From Candidatus Woesearchaeota archaeon (lineage in GTDB: Archaea > Nanobdellota > Nanobdellia > SCGC-AAA011-G17 > GW2011-AR18), in NCBI GenBank assembly GCA_018302545.1, contig JAGVZM010000003.1, forward strand, positions 1 to 40,057: a stretch of 40,057 nt of DNA, given 5' to 3'. Positions 31,093 through 38,160 of the stretch are shown here, in pieces. The notes beneath the pieces were generated by a model. That model did not search any database and was not told the DNA's origin. It was given only the letters and a program-made list of their open reading frames with translations. Within the stretch, counting starts at the first letter, position 1; each line of letters opens with the position of its first letter. Made by a program: the position numbers and the translations under genes.

Positions 31093-31299
31093 CTAATATT
31101 TATCAGAACAAGAAAGGCATAACTTTCCCTTTAATTCATGATTTTTCTTATATGCAAAAGTGAAGTTATTTCCAACCTCTTTTTTACATTTTAAACATTT
31201 TGTTAAATCAGGTTTTTTATAATTTGTTTTAAAAATTTGATTAAAAGAAGCTTCCATAGTTCTTAACTGTTTTCTTCTAATCTTTTTAATTTCTTTCAT
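31093..31299 (-). CDS. Small zinc-finger protein, 68 aa
   Basis: Basic N-terminal helix (KEIKKIRRKQLRTMEASFNQIFK) followed by CLKCKKEV and, 24 residues later, CLSCSDKY, which makes a likely four-Cys zinc site. The Lys/Arg-rich first half suggests nucleic-acid binding. No named family. The stretch 31300-31479 upstream is A+T-rich and contains the divergent promoter of the SWIB-like gene. Confidence 0.65.
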   Translation of the reverse strand: MKEIKKIRRKQLRTMEASFNQIFKTNYKKPDLTKCLKCKKEVGNNFTFAYKKNHELKGKLCLSCSDKY

Positions 31300-31427
31300 A
31301 ATATTAGATTATTCTATTTTTTTAACAATTTTCCATTATTTTCCAGATTTTAAGTTCAAATCTTAATAAATTTATTATACTTATTAATAACCTTATAATT
31401 ATAAATTTATTCTAAAAAAAGAAAGAG

Positions 31428-31435
31428 TATATAAA
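31428..31435 (+). promoter_or_regulatory. TATA box of the SWIB-like gene
   Basis: TATATAAA preceded by an A/G-rich BRE-like run (AAAAAGAAAGAG), about 50 nt upstream of the ATG at 31480. A GAGGT ribosome-binding site (31467-31471) with 8-nt spacing lies between. One of the clearest promoters in the window, implying strong expression. Confidence 0.6.
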
Positions 31436-31479
31436 CAAAAACACCTTCTCAAATTAAAACTAAAAAGAGGTAATGAAAT

Positions 31480-31638
31480 ATGGCAGCTAAAAAGAAAGCA
31501 TTTGGTGGAATGACTGTAGACTTTAAAGGAAGATCTGAAACATTAGAACAAGTTTTCGGCAATAAACCAATCGCTCCTAGCGAAATGACAAAGAAAATTT
31601 GGGCATTCGTAAAAGGAAAAAAATTAATGAAAAAATAA
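31480..31638 (+). CDS. Mini SWIB/MDM2-domain-like protein, 52 aa
   Basis: The 52-residue ORF runs from MAAKKKAFGGMTVDF to KGKKLMKK. Its second half (LEQVFGNKPIAPSEMTKKIW, then AFVKGKKL) matches the start of SWIB domains (G-x-K-P-x-x-R/S-x-E-x-T/V-K-K-L/I-W-x-Y/F-I/V-K), but the usual C-terminal 30 residues are missing. It is strongly basic and has a clear TATA box and ribosome-binding site. A chromatin-associated role parallel to Alba is inferred from its charge and from SWIB proteins elsewhere. Confidence 0.65.
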   Translation: MAAKKKAFGGMTVDFKGRSETLEQVFGNKPIAPSEMTKKIWAFVKGKKLMKK

Positions 31639-31678
31639 GACTAAGTATAAATAAATTCCATTTTTTATTTTTTTAAGT

Positions 31679-32809
31679 TTAATTATAACTAAATTTGCTA
31701 TTTTTTTTATCGTTGAATTTATAATTCTCATAAAATTCTTTCTTAAATTCTAAAAATCTATTTTCAAGAATTGCTTTTCTAGATTGCTTCATTAGGGTTT
31801 GAATAAAAAACAAATTATGAATATTACCATACCTATCACTTATTGATTCATGTGTTTTATACAAATGATGAATAAAAGATCTAGAGAAATTTTTACAGAC
31901 ATAACATTTACAACTTTCGTCTAGAGGATTTTCATCCTTATTAAATTTGACTTTTGTAATATCTATCTTTCCTTCACTAGTAAATATGCCTCCATGTCTT
32001 GAATTCATTGTTGGATACCTAGAATCAAAACAATCTATTCCTAATTGAATGCATTCTAATAGATCTTCAGGGCTTCCAACACCCATTAGATACCTAGGTT
32101 TATTTTTATCAATGAAAGGAACACTAAATTTAATAGCATTAAACATTAAGTCTCTTCCTTCGCCAATACCCAATCCTCCTAAAGCTACACCATCAAAATT
32201 CAAATCATTGATAAATTTAGCACTTTTCTCTCTTAATTCTTTAAATGTTCCACCCTGGCAAATTCCAAATAATAATTGTCCATTATCTCTATTATAATTT
32301 TTTAAACAACGTTCTGCCCATAAATGTGTTTTCCTAGTGCATTCCATAATATAACTTTCATCTTTACCATAATGGGGAACAAAATCTAAAGCCATTGCAA
32401 CATCACTTCTAATAATCTCTCCAATTTTCATAATATCTTCTGGAGCATAAAATTGTTTTTTACGTGTAAAAGGATTTATAAAATAAACTCCCTTCTCATT
32501 AGATTTATGTAGAAATGTTTTACTTAATATTTGAAATCCTCCAGAATCTGTAAATATTGTTTTATCAAACCTCATAAAATTATGTATTCCTCTAAATTTT
32601 TCAATAACTTCTAAGCCAGGTTTTAGACTTAAAACAAATGCATTAGCTATAATTGCCTCAGTTCCTAAATCTTTAACTTCTTCAGGATTTAGTTGCTTCA
32701 CACTACCCTTTGTTGCGATTGGCATAAAAAAAGGAGTCTTAACTTTTCCATGATTTGTTTCTAATATACCTGCTCTTGCTCCGGAATTTTGGTTTTCTAA
32801 ATTGAACAT
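31679..32809 (-). CDS. tgt: Bacterial-type tRNA-guanine transglycosylase
   Basis: This 376-residue protein has the size and residue numbering of bacterial queuine/preQ1 Tgt, not of archaeal TGT, which is longer and acts on G15. Visible: TDSGGFQ with D88, ALDFVPHY with D142, GICQGG (182-187), GGLGIGEG (211-218), catalytic D262 in FDSRYPTMNSRHG, and zinc ligands C300/C302/C305 with H331. The expected targets are G34 in GUN anticodons. The FVPHYG segment differs from bacterial ECTPYP, so base preference is uncertain. Confidence 0.88.
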   Translation of the reverse strand: MFNLENQNSGARAGILETNHGKVKTPFFMPIATKGSVKQLNPEEVKDLGTEAIIANAFVLSLKPGLEVIEKFRGIHNFMRFDKTIFTDSGGFQILSKTFLHKSNEKGVYFINPFTRKKQFYAPEDIMKIGEIIRSDVAMALDFVPHYGKDESYIMECTRKTHLWAERCLKNYNRDNGQLLFGICQGGTFKELREKSAKFINDLNFDGVALGGLGIGEGRDLMFNAIKFSVPFIDKNKPRYLMGVGSPEDLLECIQLGIDCFDSRYPTMNSRHGGIFTSEGKIDITKVKFNKDENPLDESCKCYVCKNFSRSFIHHLYKTHESISDRYGNIHNLFFIQTLMKQSRKAILENRFLEFKKEFYENYKFNDKKNSKFSYN

Positions 32810-32906
32810 GTTCTGAATGACAAGCCAAAATTTATAAAATGCACTATCAAAATAGGTGCATGGAGAGGAATTACATAAACTATTATTTAAGAAATAATGA
32901 AATTAC

Positions 32907-33407
32907 CTACAATCTTTCTAAAAATTTCTTAACCTCTTTTCTATTTCTTAAAAACACAACTTTATTCAAATGAGGCTTCAAAGCCTTTCTATAACTTTTA
33001 GGGTGTTCTTCTGGTCTTCTCCTCCAATTATGCATTAATTTAATTATTCTCAAATTATCCTTTAATGTTTCTTTGACTTTTGAACCATTTAGTTTTCTAG
33101 AGAAGTACCTTTTCAAAATCCTATAACTTACAACACCCAAATGAACATCTAAAAAAATTATCAAATCTGCTTTTTTTAAAGAATCTTCGACCCAATTAGT
33201 ATATATTCCTTCAACAATCCATTTTTTATTCTTGATTTTCTCTTTCATCAATTTCTTACATTCTTTTAAATCTCTTTTTTTATCATATTTTCTTTTCCAA
33301 AAAATATCATCTAAATGAATTAATTTACATTTTAATTTAGTGCTTAGTAATTTAGCTAAAGTAGTTTTGCCAGAAGCAGCACAACCCATAATGTGTATTC
33401 TTTTCAT
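32907..33407 (-). CDS. P-loop kinase of the adenylate-kinase/FlaR-like group
   Basis: A 166-residue nucleotide-binding protein with Walker A GCAASGKTT (8-16), LIHLDDIFWKRKYD (the topology-modulation/FlaR pattern), WIVEGIYTNWVEDSLKKADLIIFLDV (Walker B-like), and a basic lid RRRPEEHPKSYRK. Small P-loop enzymes of this type phosphorylate unidentified small molecules. The start overlaps the end of the PIG-L gene by 4 nt, so the two are coupled. Confidence 0.8.
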   Translation of the reverse strand: MKRIHIMGCAASGKTTLAKLLSTKLKCKLIHLDDIFWKRKYDKKRDLKECKKLMKEKIKNKKWIVEGIYTNWVEDSLKKADLIIFLDVHLGVVSYRILKRYFSRKLNGSKVKETLKDNLRIIKLMHNWRRRPEEHPKSYRKALKPHLNKVVFLRNRKEVKKFLERL

Positions 33408-34051
33408 CTTATCTTATAAAATCTTTCAGCAAGTTTACAACCAGCATGAAATCCTGAAAATATAGCCCTAACAATAACAGGAACCATTAATAAATAAACA
33501 TATAATTTCTGGCTCTTAAACTTCTTCATAGCCTCTAGTTTAATATGAAAGGTATCTGTAACATCAACATATATTCTAGGTCTTGTCTCATTTAGAACAT
33601 TCCAAACTTCATAGACATAAACATTAATATCCTTCTTAGGATCTACATCATCTAAAGCTTCAAAAACAGCCCTATTTACAGATCTATGGTCTGGGTGAGG
33701 GTCTCTTTTAGAGTGAACATATATACTAGTCGGTTTATATTTTTTAATTAAATTTCTTAAAAGTCCTTTAAATTTTTTATTCTCAATTTCTTCTTGTAGT
33801 TTACCATCACTTAAGCCTAAAATTAAAGTTTCCTTACATCCAATAAACTTACCTATTTTATCTGCCTCTTCTTTTCTAACATTAATTAAATAATCCTCTT
33901 TCAACCACGGACTACTTTTATCTCCCCTACTGAACATAATTCCCACTACATATTTTCCTTGTTGATTATATTTGGCTATAGTTGCACCCATCCCAATTTC
34001 GAGATCATCACTATGAGCGCCAAAAGTTAATACAACTTCTTTATTGATCAT
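33404..34051 (-). CDS. PIG-L/LmbE-type deacetylase
   Basis: A 215-residue protein with zinc motif GAHSDDLEIGMG (AHxDD, near residue 12) and HPDHRSVNRAV (HxxH, about residue 117) of the PIG-L family, which removes N-acetyl groups from GlcNAc-type substrates. The C-terminal stretch (MKKFKSQKLYVYLLMVPVIVRAIFSGFHAGCKLAERF) is hydrophobic and may rest on the membrane. It is followed with a 4-nt overlap by the P-loop kinase; a role in surface glycan or glycolipid metabolism is a fair inference. Confidence 0.88.
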   Translation of the reverse strand: MINKEVVLTFGAHSDDLEIGMGATIAKYNQQGKYVVGIMFSRGDKSSPWLKEDYLINVRKEEADKIGKFIGCKETLILGLSDGKLQEEIENKKFKGLLRNLIKKYKPTSIYVHSKRDPHPDHRSVNRAVFEALDDVDPKKDINVYVYEVWNVLNETRPRIYVDVTDTFHIKLEAMKKFKSQKLYVYLLMVPVIVRAIFSGFHAGCKLAERFYKIR

Positions 34052-34123
34052 ATAATAAATTTAATGAAAGGTTTCTTAAATTTTACTATAAATAAAAAAT
34101 GAGTGCACCGGCCGGGATTCGAA

Positions 34124-34151
34124 ATCCCGAATGATCAAATAAAGACCATTT
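34124..34151 (-). other. Predicted T-arm intron of tRNA-Gly (53/54)
   Basis: 28 nt. Central helix CCCG/CGGG, bulges GG^A and AU^U, and a 7-bp inner stem with a UUUAUUU loop. Removal brings CCGGG next to TTCGAAT and restores a perfect T-stem. The outer helix is weak. Confidence 0.85.
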
Positions 34152-34166
34152 CCCGGGTTATCGGCT

Positions 34167-34197
34167 CTCTACTAAACTTAACAAAAAGTTAAATTAT
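34167..34197 (-). other. Predicted anticodon-loop intron of tRNA-Gly (37/38)
   Basis: 31 nt at the canonical position. Bulges CA^A and AG^A flank a central helix CUUC/GUAG with one U-U mismatch; the inner stem has 9 bp with one bulged base and a U5 loop. Confidence 0.8.
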
Positions 34198-34214
34198 TGG
34201 AAGGCCGAGATAAT

Positions 34215-34234
34215 TTGTGTGGTACTAAATACCT
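34215..34234 (-). other. Predicted D-loop intron of tRNA-Gly (20a/21)
   Basis: 20 nt. Inner stem GGUA/UACC, central helix GUG/CAC plus a G-A mismatch, bulges CU^A and AA^A. Removal leaves an 8-nt D-loop and a 3-bp D-stem. The least certain of the three borders. Confidence 0.7.
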
Positions 34235-34280
34235 AGCCACTATACGACCGGTGCATATATTCTGAGAAAAACCGAAACTA

Positions 34281-34288
34281 TTTATAAA
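34281..34288. promoter_or_regulatory. Palindromic TATA box between tRNA-Gly and the gene at 34330
   Basis: TTTATAAA reads the same on both strands. It lies 27 nt upstream of tRNA-Gly on the minus strand and about 42 nt upstream of the plus-strand ATG; CCGAAAC before it on the plus strand resembles a BRE. One box could serve both directions. Confidence 0.5.
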
Positions 34289-34329
34289 TTTATCTTCTTT
34301 GTATTAAACTACTAATAAGGCACAATAAA

Positions 34330-34680
34330 ATGTATGGCAAATTAAAGAAGCTTGGAAGATGGGGAGAACTTCACGAAGAATCTGAAGAATTAGCCATAAG
34401 AGCTACAGCTTTAAGAATTACAGATCCTGAAAGAGCTAGAGAATTATATCTTGAAGCAGCTGTTAAGGAAGAAGAAGTACTTGGTTGTTTTTCTAGAGAA
34501 GAAAAAGGAGCACAAAAATGGTATGAATCATTTGTTGTAAGTGCAGCTGCATTATATTTCAAAGGAGAAGATTATGAAGGTTCACGTAGAATTATAGAAG
34601 AACATTCTAAAGATTTAAAGATAGAGTATTACCGAGAAAGATTAGAAGAAGTAGTTGATGCATTAGCTGAAATAAACTAA
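34330..34680 (+). CDS. Helical hypothetical protein, 116 aa
   Basis: A charged, almost wholly helical protein (LHEESEELAIRATALRITDPERARELYLEAAVKEEEVLG ... KWYESFVVSAAALYFKGEDYEGSRRIIEE). Paired helices with A/Y/G spacing resemble two to three tetratricopeptide-like repeats, a protein-protein interaction fold. No signal peptide. Transcribed away from tRNA-Gly, possibly from the shared TATA element. Confidence 0.7.
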   Translation: MYGKLKKLGRWGELHEESEELAIRATALRITDPERARELYLEAAVKEEEVLGCFSREEKGAQKWYESFVVSAAALYFKGEDYEGSRRIIEEHSKDLKIEYYRERLEEVVDALAEIN

Positions 34681-34780
34681 ACATTTAATAAAATAGATTA
34701 TTAGTTATAAATCATGAAACCAATAATAACCTATCCAATAAAAGAAATTAAACAAGAAAAAAATGATCTATTCATAAGAG
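34679..34780 (+). repeat. 102-bp direct repeat, copy A
   Basis: Near-identical to 36368-36469 (offset 1689, three mismatches by eye). It contains the leader and first 22 codons of the gene at 34714. With copy B it flanks the binding-protein gene. Confidence 0.85.
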
Positions 34781-35214
34781 CTTATATGGATTCCAAAGAT
34801 AAAAATAAAATAATACAAAGAGAAGGTTTCTCAATAACAATACCAAACACAAAAAAAGAAGAATTAAGAGAAATAATCTTCACAGTAGTAAAAATAACAA
34901 AAACTTCTAGAACAAACGACTATAAATTAGAATTAAGATCTCCAAATGCAGAATGTTGTGAGAAAGACACCTCAATTCAAGTTTCAAAAGAAGTAATGAA
35001 AAAATGGACAAAAATGCCAGATTATGAAATAGATTATGCATTAACGAGAGGAATAGATTTACAACATACCTACAATTTATTAATATCCATTCCAAGATTA
35101 ATAATTATTAAAAAAAATGAAATAGAAATTGAATTCAGCCAGAAAGAATCAATTCAACCACCAGATAGCGCCTTTAATCATATAATAAATAGAGAACATC
35201 CTTTAGATATTTAG
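34714..35214 (+). CDS. Hypothetical protein, 166 aa; its 5' end is duplicated downstream
   Basis: A soluble, Lys/Glu/Ile-rich protein with no recognised domain: strand-rich N-terminal half (ITYPIKEIKQEKNDLFIRAYM, FSITIPNTKKEELREIIFTVVKI) and a helical end. Two Cys (ECCEK) sit near the middle. Bases 34679-34780, covering its upstream region and first 22 codons, are repeated at 36368-36469. It overlaps the convergent binding-protein gene by 4 nt. Confidence 0.65.
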   Translation: MKPIITYPIKEIKQEKNDLFIRAYMDSKDKNKIIQREGFSITIPNTKKEELREIIFTVVKITKTSRTNDYKLELRSPNAECCEKDTSIQVSKEVMKKWTKMPDYEIDYALTRGIDLQHTYNLLISIPRLIIIKKNEIEIEFSQKESIQPPDSAFNHIINREHPLDI

Positions 35215-36323
35215 TCTTCTAAAACAACAGGTGTCCCATCTTTAATCGTTTTCATCACAAAAGGTTTATCAAAAGACCAAGTCTTCTTGTCAAAACTCAT
35301 TACACCACCAGCACCCCGATAGTCTTTAAGATCAGAAACATAATTACTCATACATTCAACATTGTAATTTTCACAATTTTCTAAAGCTTCAACTAAAATC
35401 ATTACAGAATCATAAGAATCTAAATTAATAACATTTGGTTCTTCATTATATCTCTCTCTGAAGTTTCTATAAAACTCTGTTTCTTCAGTTACAGGTAAAG
35501 CATAAACAACTCCTTCTAAAGCATCTCCAAATTCATTTAATGCAGTTTCAACTTCCCATTCAGAAAGCAAAGATGTTGTAATTCCTAATTCTTTTGCTTG
35601 TTTAAATAATTGTCCTCTTGTAGAATCTATGATAACAATCACATCAGGATTTGCACTTTTAAGTTTCAATAATTGTGTGCTTACATCTAAATTACTATAA
35701 TCATAAGTTTCAGCACCTACAAGTTCTCCACCTGCATTTTCAATTTCTTTTTTTATTGTATCTCTATATTGTAATCCCCAATCATTATTAAAATAAAGAA
35801 TAGCTACTTTCTTCCAACCTTGTTTTAAAGCATAACCTGTTAATAGTTCAGCTTCTGTATCTAATAAATATCTAGTGTTGAATTTATATGGGCTAAGTTT
35901 CCCAAAATTGTCTCCTGGGGAAATCATAAATATTTTATTTTGCTTAGAAAAATCTCCAGCAATCTTGTTAGCCGAACCAGAAAAAGGACCCAAAATAGCA
36001 ACTACATTATCAACATTTTTTAGTTTATTTAATCCAGTAAGTAATTTTGATAATTCTAAAGTATCTGCATCTTCATAAATAAACTTTATTTTTTTATTAT
36101 TAACTCCTCCTTTAGAATTAACTTCTTCAACAGCAAGATCCATAGCTTGCATCATATCTTCTCCAAAGAAAGCTATAGGTCCAGAAAAAGGACCAACAAC
36201 ACCAATTTTAATTTCTTCAGAATTTCTATTTCGGTTTAAAGAGAATACTATAACAACCGCAGCTATAGTAATAATTACAATCAGAGTGCCAAAAAGTCTA
36301 GACCAATTTAAGTTTTTACTCAT
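35211..36323 (-). CDS. Membrane-anchored ABC-type amino-acid binding protein (LivJ-like)
   Basis: This 370-residue protein has an N-terminal membrane anchor (about 11-28, LFGTLIVIITIAAVVIVF) and a type I periplasmic binding-protein domain: EIKIGVVGPFSGPIAFFGEDMMQAMDLAVEEVNSKGG, ILGPFSGSANKIAGDFSKQNKIFMISPG, VAILYFNNDWGLQY, and the C-terminal GGVMSFDKKTW. It belongs to the Leu/Ile/Val receptor group. No permease or ATPase genes are adjacent, so it may serve a distant transporter or act as a sensor. It is flanked by a 102-bp direct repeat. Confidence 0.85.
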   Translation of the reverse strand: MSKNLNWSRLFGTLIVIITIAAVVIVFSLNRNRNSEEIKIGVVGPFSGPIAFFGEDMMQAMDLAVEEVNSKGGVNNKKIKFIYEDADTLELSKLLTGLNKLKNVDNVVAILGPFSGSANKIAGDFSKQNKIFMISPGDNFGKLSPYKFNTRYLLDTEAELLTGYALKQGWKKVAILYFNNDWGLQYRDTIKKEIENAGGELVGAETYDYSNLDVSTQLLKLKSANPDVIVIIDSTRGQLFKQAKELGITTSLLSEWEVETALNEFGDALEGVVYALPVTEETEFYRNFRERYNEEPNVINLDSYDSVMILVEALENCENYNVECMSNYVSDLKDYRGAGGVMSFDKKTWSFDKPFVMKTIKDGTPVVLED

Positions 36324-36367
36324 GAATTCTAAAGATTAATCTAAATTTATATTCTTTTCTATAAAAT

Positions 36368-36469
36368 AAACATTTAATAAAATAAATTATTAGTTATAAA
36401 TCATGAAACCAATAATAACCTATCCAATAAAAGAATTAAAACAAGAAAAAAATGATCTATTCATAAGAG
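36368..36469 (+). repeat. 102-bp direct repeat, copy B
   Basis: Copy of 34679-34780. After 36469 the similarity fades and the reading frame runs into foreign sequence. Confidence 0.85.
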
Positions 36470-36510
36470 GGTACATAGACAATACAGACGAAATTCATTT
36501 AATGCAGTAA
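36403..36510 (+). pseudogene. Truncated 35-codon duplicate of the gene at 34714
   Basis: It starts MKPIITYPIKELKQEKNDLF and ends DNTDEIHLMQ with TAA. The first 22 codons match the full gene. Near its end, AAATTCATTTAATGCAGT (18 nt) also occurs inside the binding-protein gene (about 35530-35547), so the piece looks like a junction of two sources. It is a broken duplicate, not a functional gene. Confidence 0.65.
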
Positions 36511-36511
36511 T

Positions 36512-36601
36512 ACAAACTGTATTGACTTAAGTAACCAATTAAAGGAAACACAAAGTGTAATGGAAAAATTACTTAGTTTTCTAAAGAAAATATTTGGATA
36601 A
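36512..36601 (+). pseudogene. Orphan C-terminal coding fragment
   Basis: An open frame, with no start of its own, reads TNCIDLSNQLKETQSVMEKL and ends LSFLKKIFG, TAA. It has protein-like composition and would be the tail of a secreted or helical protein. With the duplicate before it, it fills the 36324-36674 gap between genes as recombination debris. Confidence 0.35.
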
Positions 36602-36616
36602 ATTGTACAATTTATC
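36597..36616. repeat. 20-bp perfect palindrome upstream of the second FecR gene
   Basis: GATAAATTGTACAATTTATC is a perfect inverted repeat that includes the stop of the orphan fragment and lies about 15 nt before a TATA box (TATATAAATA, 36631-36640) of the FecR gene. It could be a regulator site or a terminator stem; it is not followed by a T run. Confidence 0.5.
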
Positions 36617-36674
36617 ATATAAAGTAAAAGTATATAAATAAACACCGCTTTTTAATATTTAAAAGAGAAAAAAT

Positions 36675-38051
36675 ATGGTAAAGAAAATTAAAGAGGAAAA
36701 ACCACGCAAGAGAAAATTTTGGAAAATATTTTTTGCTTTAATTGTTTTGATAATTGTTGTTATTTTAGGAACAGGATTGTATTTTTACTGGCCTTATTTG
36801 CAGTTTGAGTCTAGCGCAGTGCTGAATATTGAAAAAGGGAAAACAGAGGTTGATTCCGGAAAAGGATTTGTCGAGGCTAAAAACGGGATGCAGTTAAAGG
36901 AAAACTGGATTGTAAGGACTAATGAGGAAAGTGAAGCGGAAATTATTTTTCTTGGCTCAACGTCAGTTAAATTAGACGAATTATCTTCTTTGATTATAAA
37001 AAAGATTGATAAGGAAAATAGGGTTGTTAGTATAGAGCAGGCAGAAGGGAATATATGGTATGATCTTTTGGAAGGTTCAGGTATTAAAATTGAAATTGAA
37101 ACTCCTGATGGGAATTTCACAAACGAAGGAACTTCATTTGGCTGTTCAGTCAGCATAGCCCAACCAAGGTTTGTAGTCTCAGCTCCCAAGATAACAAAGC
37201 CAATCGGAACCGTCATTCCTGTGATAAGGGGAAGTGTTGTTCAGAAAACAACGGAAAATCACATAAATAAAATAACTGCAGGAACGCAAAGCACAATTAT
37301 AAAGACAAATCCAATTAAAAATGAACAAATTATTAGGAATAAATTTATAGAAAAGAACGAAGATAAGTATAATAAGTTTGTAGAAAAGAGAAGAAATGAG
37401 TTAAAGAAAAAATATAGAAGAAATATTGCATTGGCTAAGAGGATGTTTCCCCAGATTACAGATGAGATACTTAATAGTTATATTGACAAGGTTTTGAAAG
37501 GCGAAATTAATATTAACGATAAGATAAAAGAAGGAACAATTCCTATAAGTGCTATAAAATTTATTCCTTCAGAAATTATATCAAATACTATCACAATAGA
37601 CACACCTGTAATTAAGACATATGAACCTATAAAAATAGACCCCCCTATAATTAAAACTACATGCCCACAAAGATATAGAATTAAATGCGAAGCAAAAATG
37701 ACTTGTAACCTTAATTATTATATACAACCACAGGATAAAGCAAATCAAGAATTATTTGGGGCATTTAAAGAATGGGTAGATAGCTTTCAAAAAGAAGATA
37801 AACAACACGTGGACAATGGAAAGTGGATTGATGATACAACCTATGTCTATAACTTCCAAACAGATCGTGGCGGATGGGGGGTTGGTTGTAGTTGTTATGA
37901 AGCCATGAATGAGTGTCAAAAGAATGTTGAAAAAGCAAATGAAATAGCTCAAAATCCAGTTGGATTATCATATCCCTCTGCTTATATATACGCAAGTCGT
38001 ATGTGTTCAACAAATTCTATAAAAGAAGTGCTGTGCGAGAAAATAGAGTAG
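36675..38051 (+). CDS. Membrane-anchored FecR-domain protein
   Basis: This 458-residue protein has a basic cytoplasmic start (MVKKIKEEKPRKRKFWK), one membrane helix (about 18-42), then a FecR-like domain (FESSAVLNIEKGKTEVDSG, NGMQLKENWIVRTNEESEAEIIFLGSTSVKLDELSSL, EGNIWYDLLEGSGIKIEIETPDGNFTNEGTSF). A long charged helical linker (about 200-260) follows, then a Cys-rich C-terminal domain (CPQRYRIKCEAKMTC ... GVGCSCYEAMNECQK). Codon use is less A+T-biased than in its neighbours. A TATA box sits at 36631-36640. As with the gene at 2333 the function is unknown. Confidence 0.8.
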   Translation: MVKKIKEEKPRKRKFWKIFFALIVLIIVVILGTGLYFYWPYLQFESSAVLNIEKGKTEVDSGKGFVEAKNGMQLKENWIVRTNEESEAEIIFLGSTSVKLDELSSLIIKKIDKENRVVSIEQAEGNIWYDLLEGSGIKIEIETPDGNFTNEGTSFGCSVSIAQPRFVVSAPKITKPIGTVIPVIRGSVVQKTTENHINKITAGTQSTIIKTNPIKNEQIIRNKFIEKNEDKYNKFVEKRRNELKKKYRRNIALAKRMFPQITDEILNSYIDKVLKGEININDKIKEGTIPISAIKFIPSEIISNTITIDTPVIKTYEPIKIDPPIIKTTCPQRYRIKCEAKMTCNLNYYIQPQDKANQELFGAFKEWVDSFQKEDKQHVDNGKWIDDTTYVYNFQTDRGGWGVGCSCYEAMNECQKNVEKANEIAQNPVGLSYPSAYIYASRMCSTNSIKEVLCEKIE

Positions 38052-38160
38052 TGCATAACCATTTTATATACAATGTAATTTCGAGCAAATATTTTTATAT
38101 TATTTTCTATAAAAGAATAGATAGTTAATTTAATAAAACCTCTAACAACCAATAATAAAT

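Larger units (their letters stand above)
34104..34254 (-). tRNA. tRNA-Gly(TCC) with three introns
   Basis: Minus strand, G1 at 34254, discriminator A at 34104. Acceptor 34254-34248 pairs with 34111-34105 (7 bp). D-stem starts at 34245 and closes at 34211-34213 after the first intron. Anticodon stem 34208-34204/34165-34161 (5 bp) encloses a loop read as CTTCCA plus A34166; anticodon TCC at 34201-34199. T-stem 34156-34152/34116-34112, T-loop TTCGAAT at 34123-34117. The introns are 34215-34234 (20 nt, D-loop), 34167-34197 (31 nt, 37/38), 34124-34151 (28 nt, between T-stem and T-loop). They are 79 of 151 nt; the mature tRNA is 72 nt. Confidence 0.88.

Noticed and set aside
34104-34254. tRNA-Gly locus as a tRNA pseudogene or unrelated repeat
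   Set aside because: All stems pair perfectly after excision, the anticodon and T-loop are intact, and the insertions have splice-like structure. Decay would not produce that.
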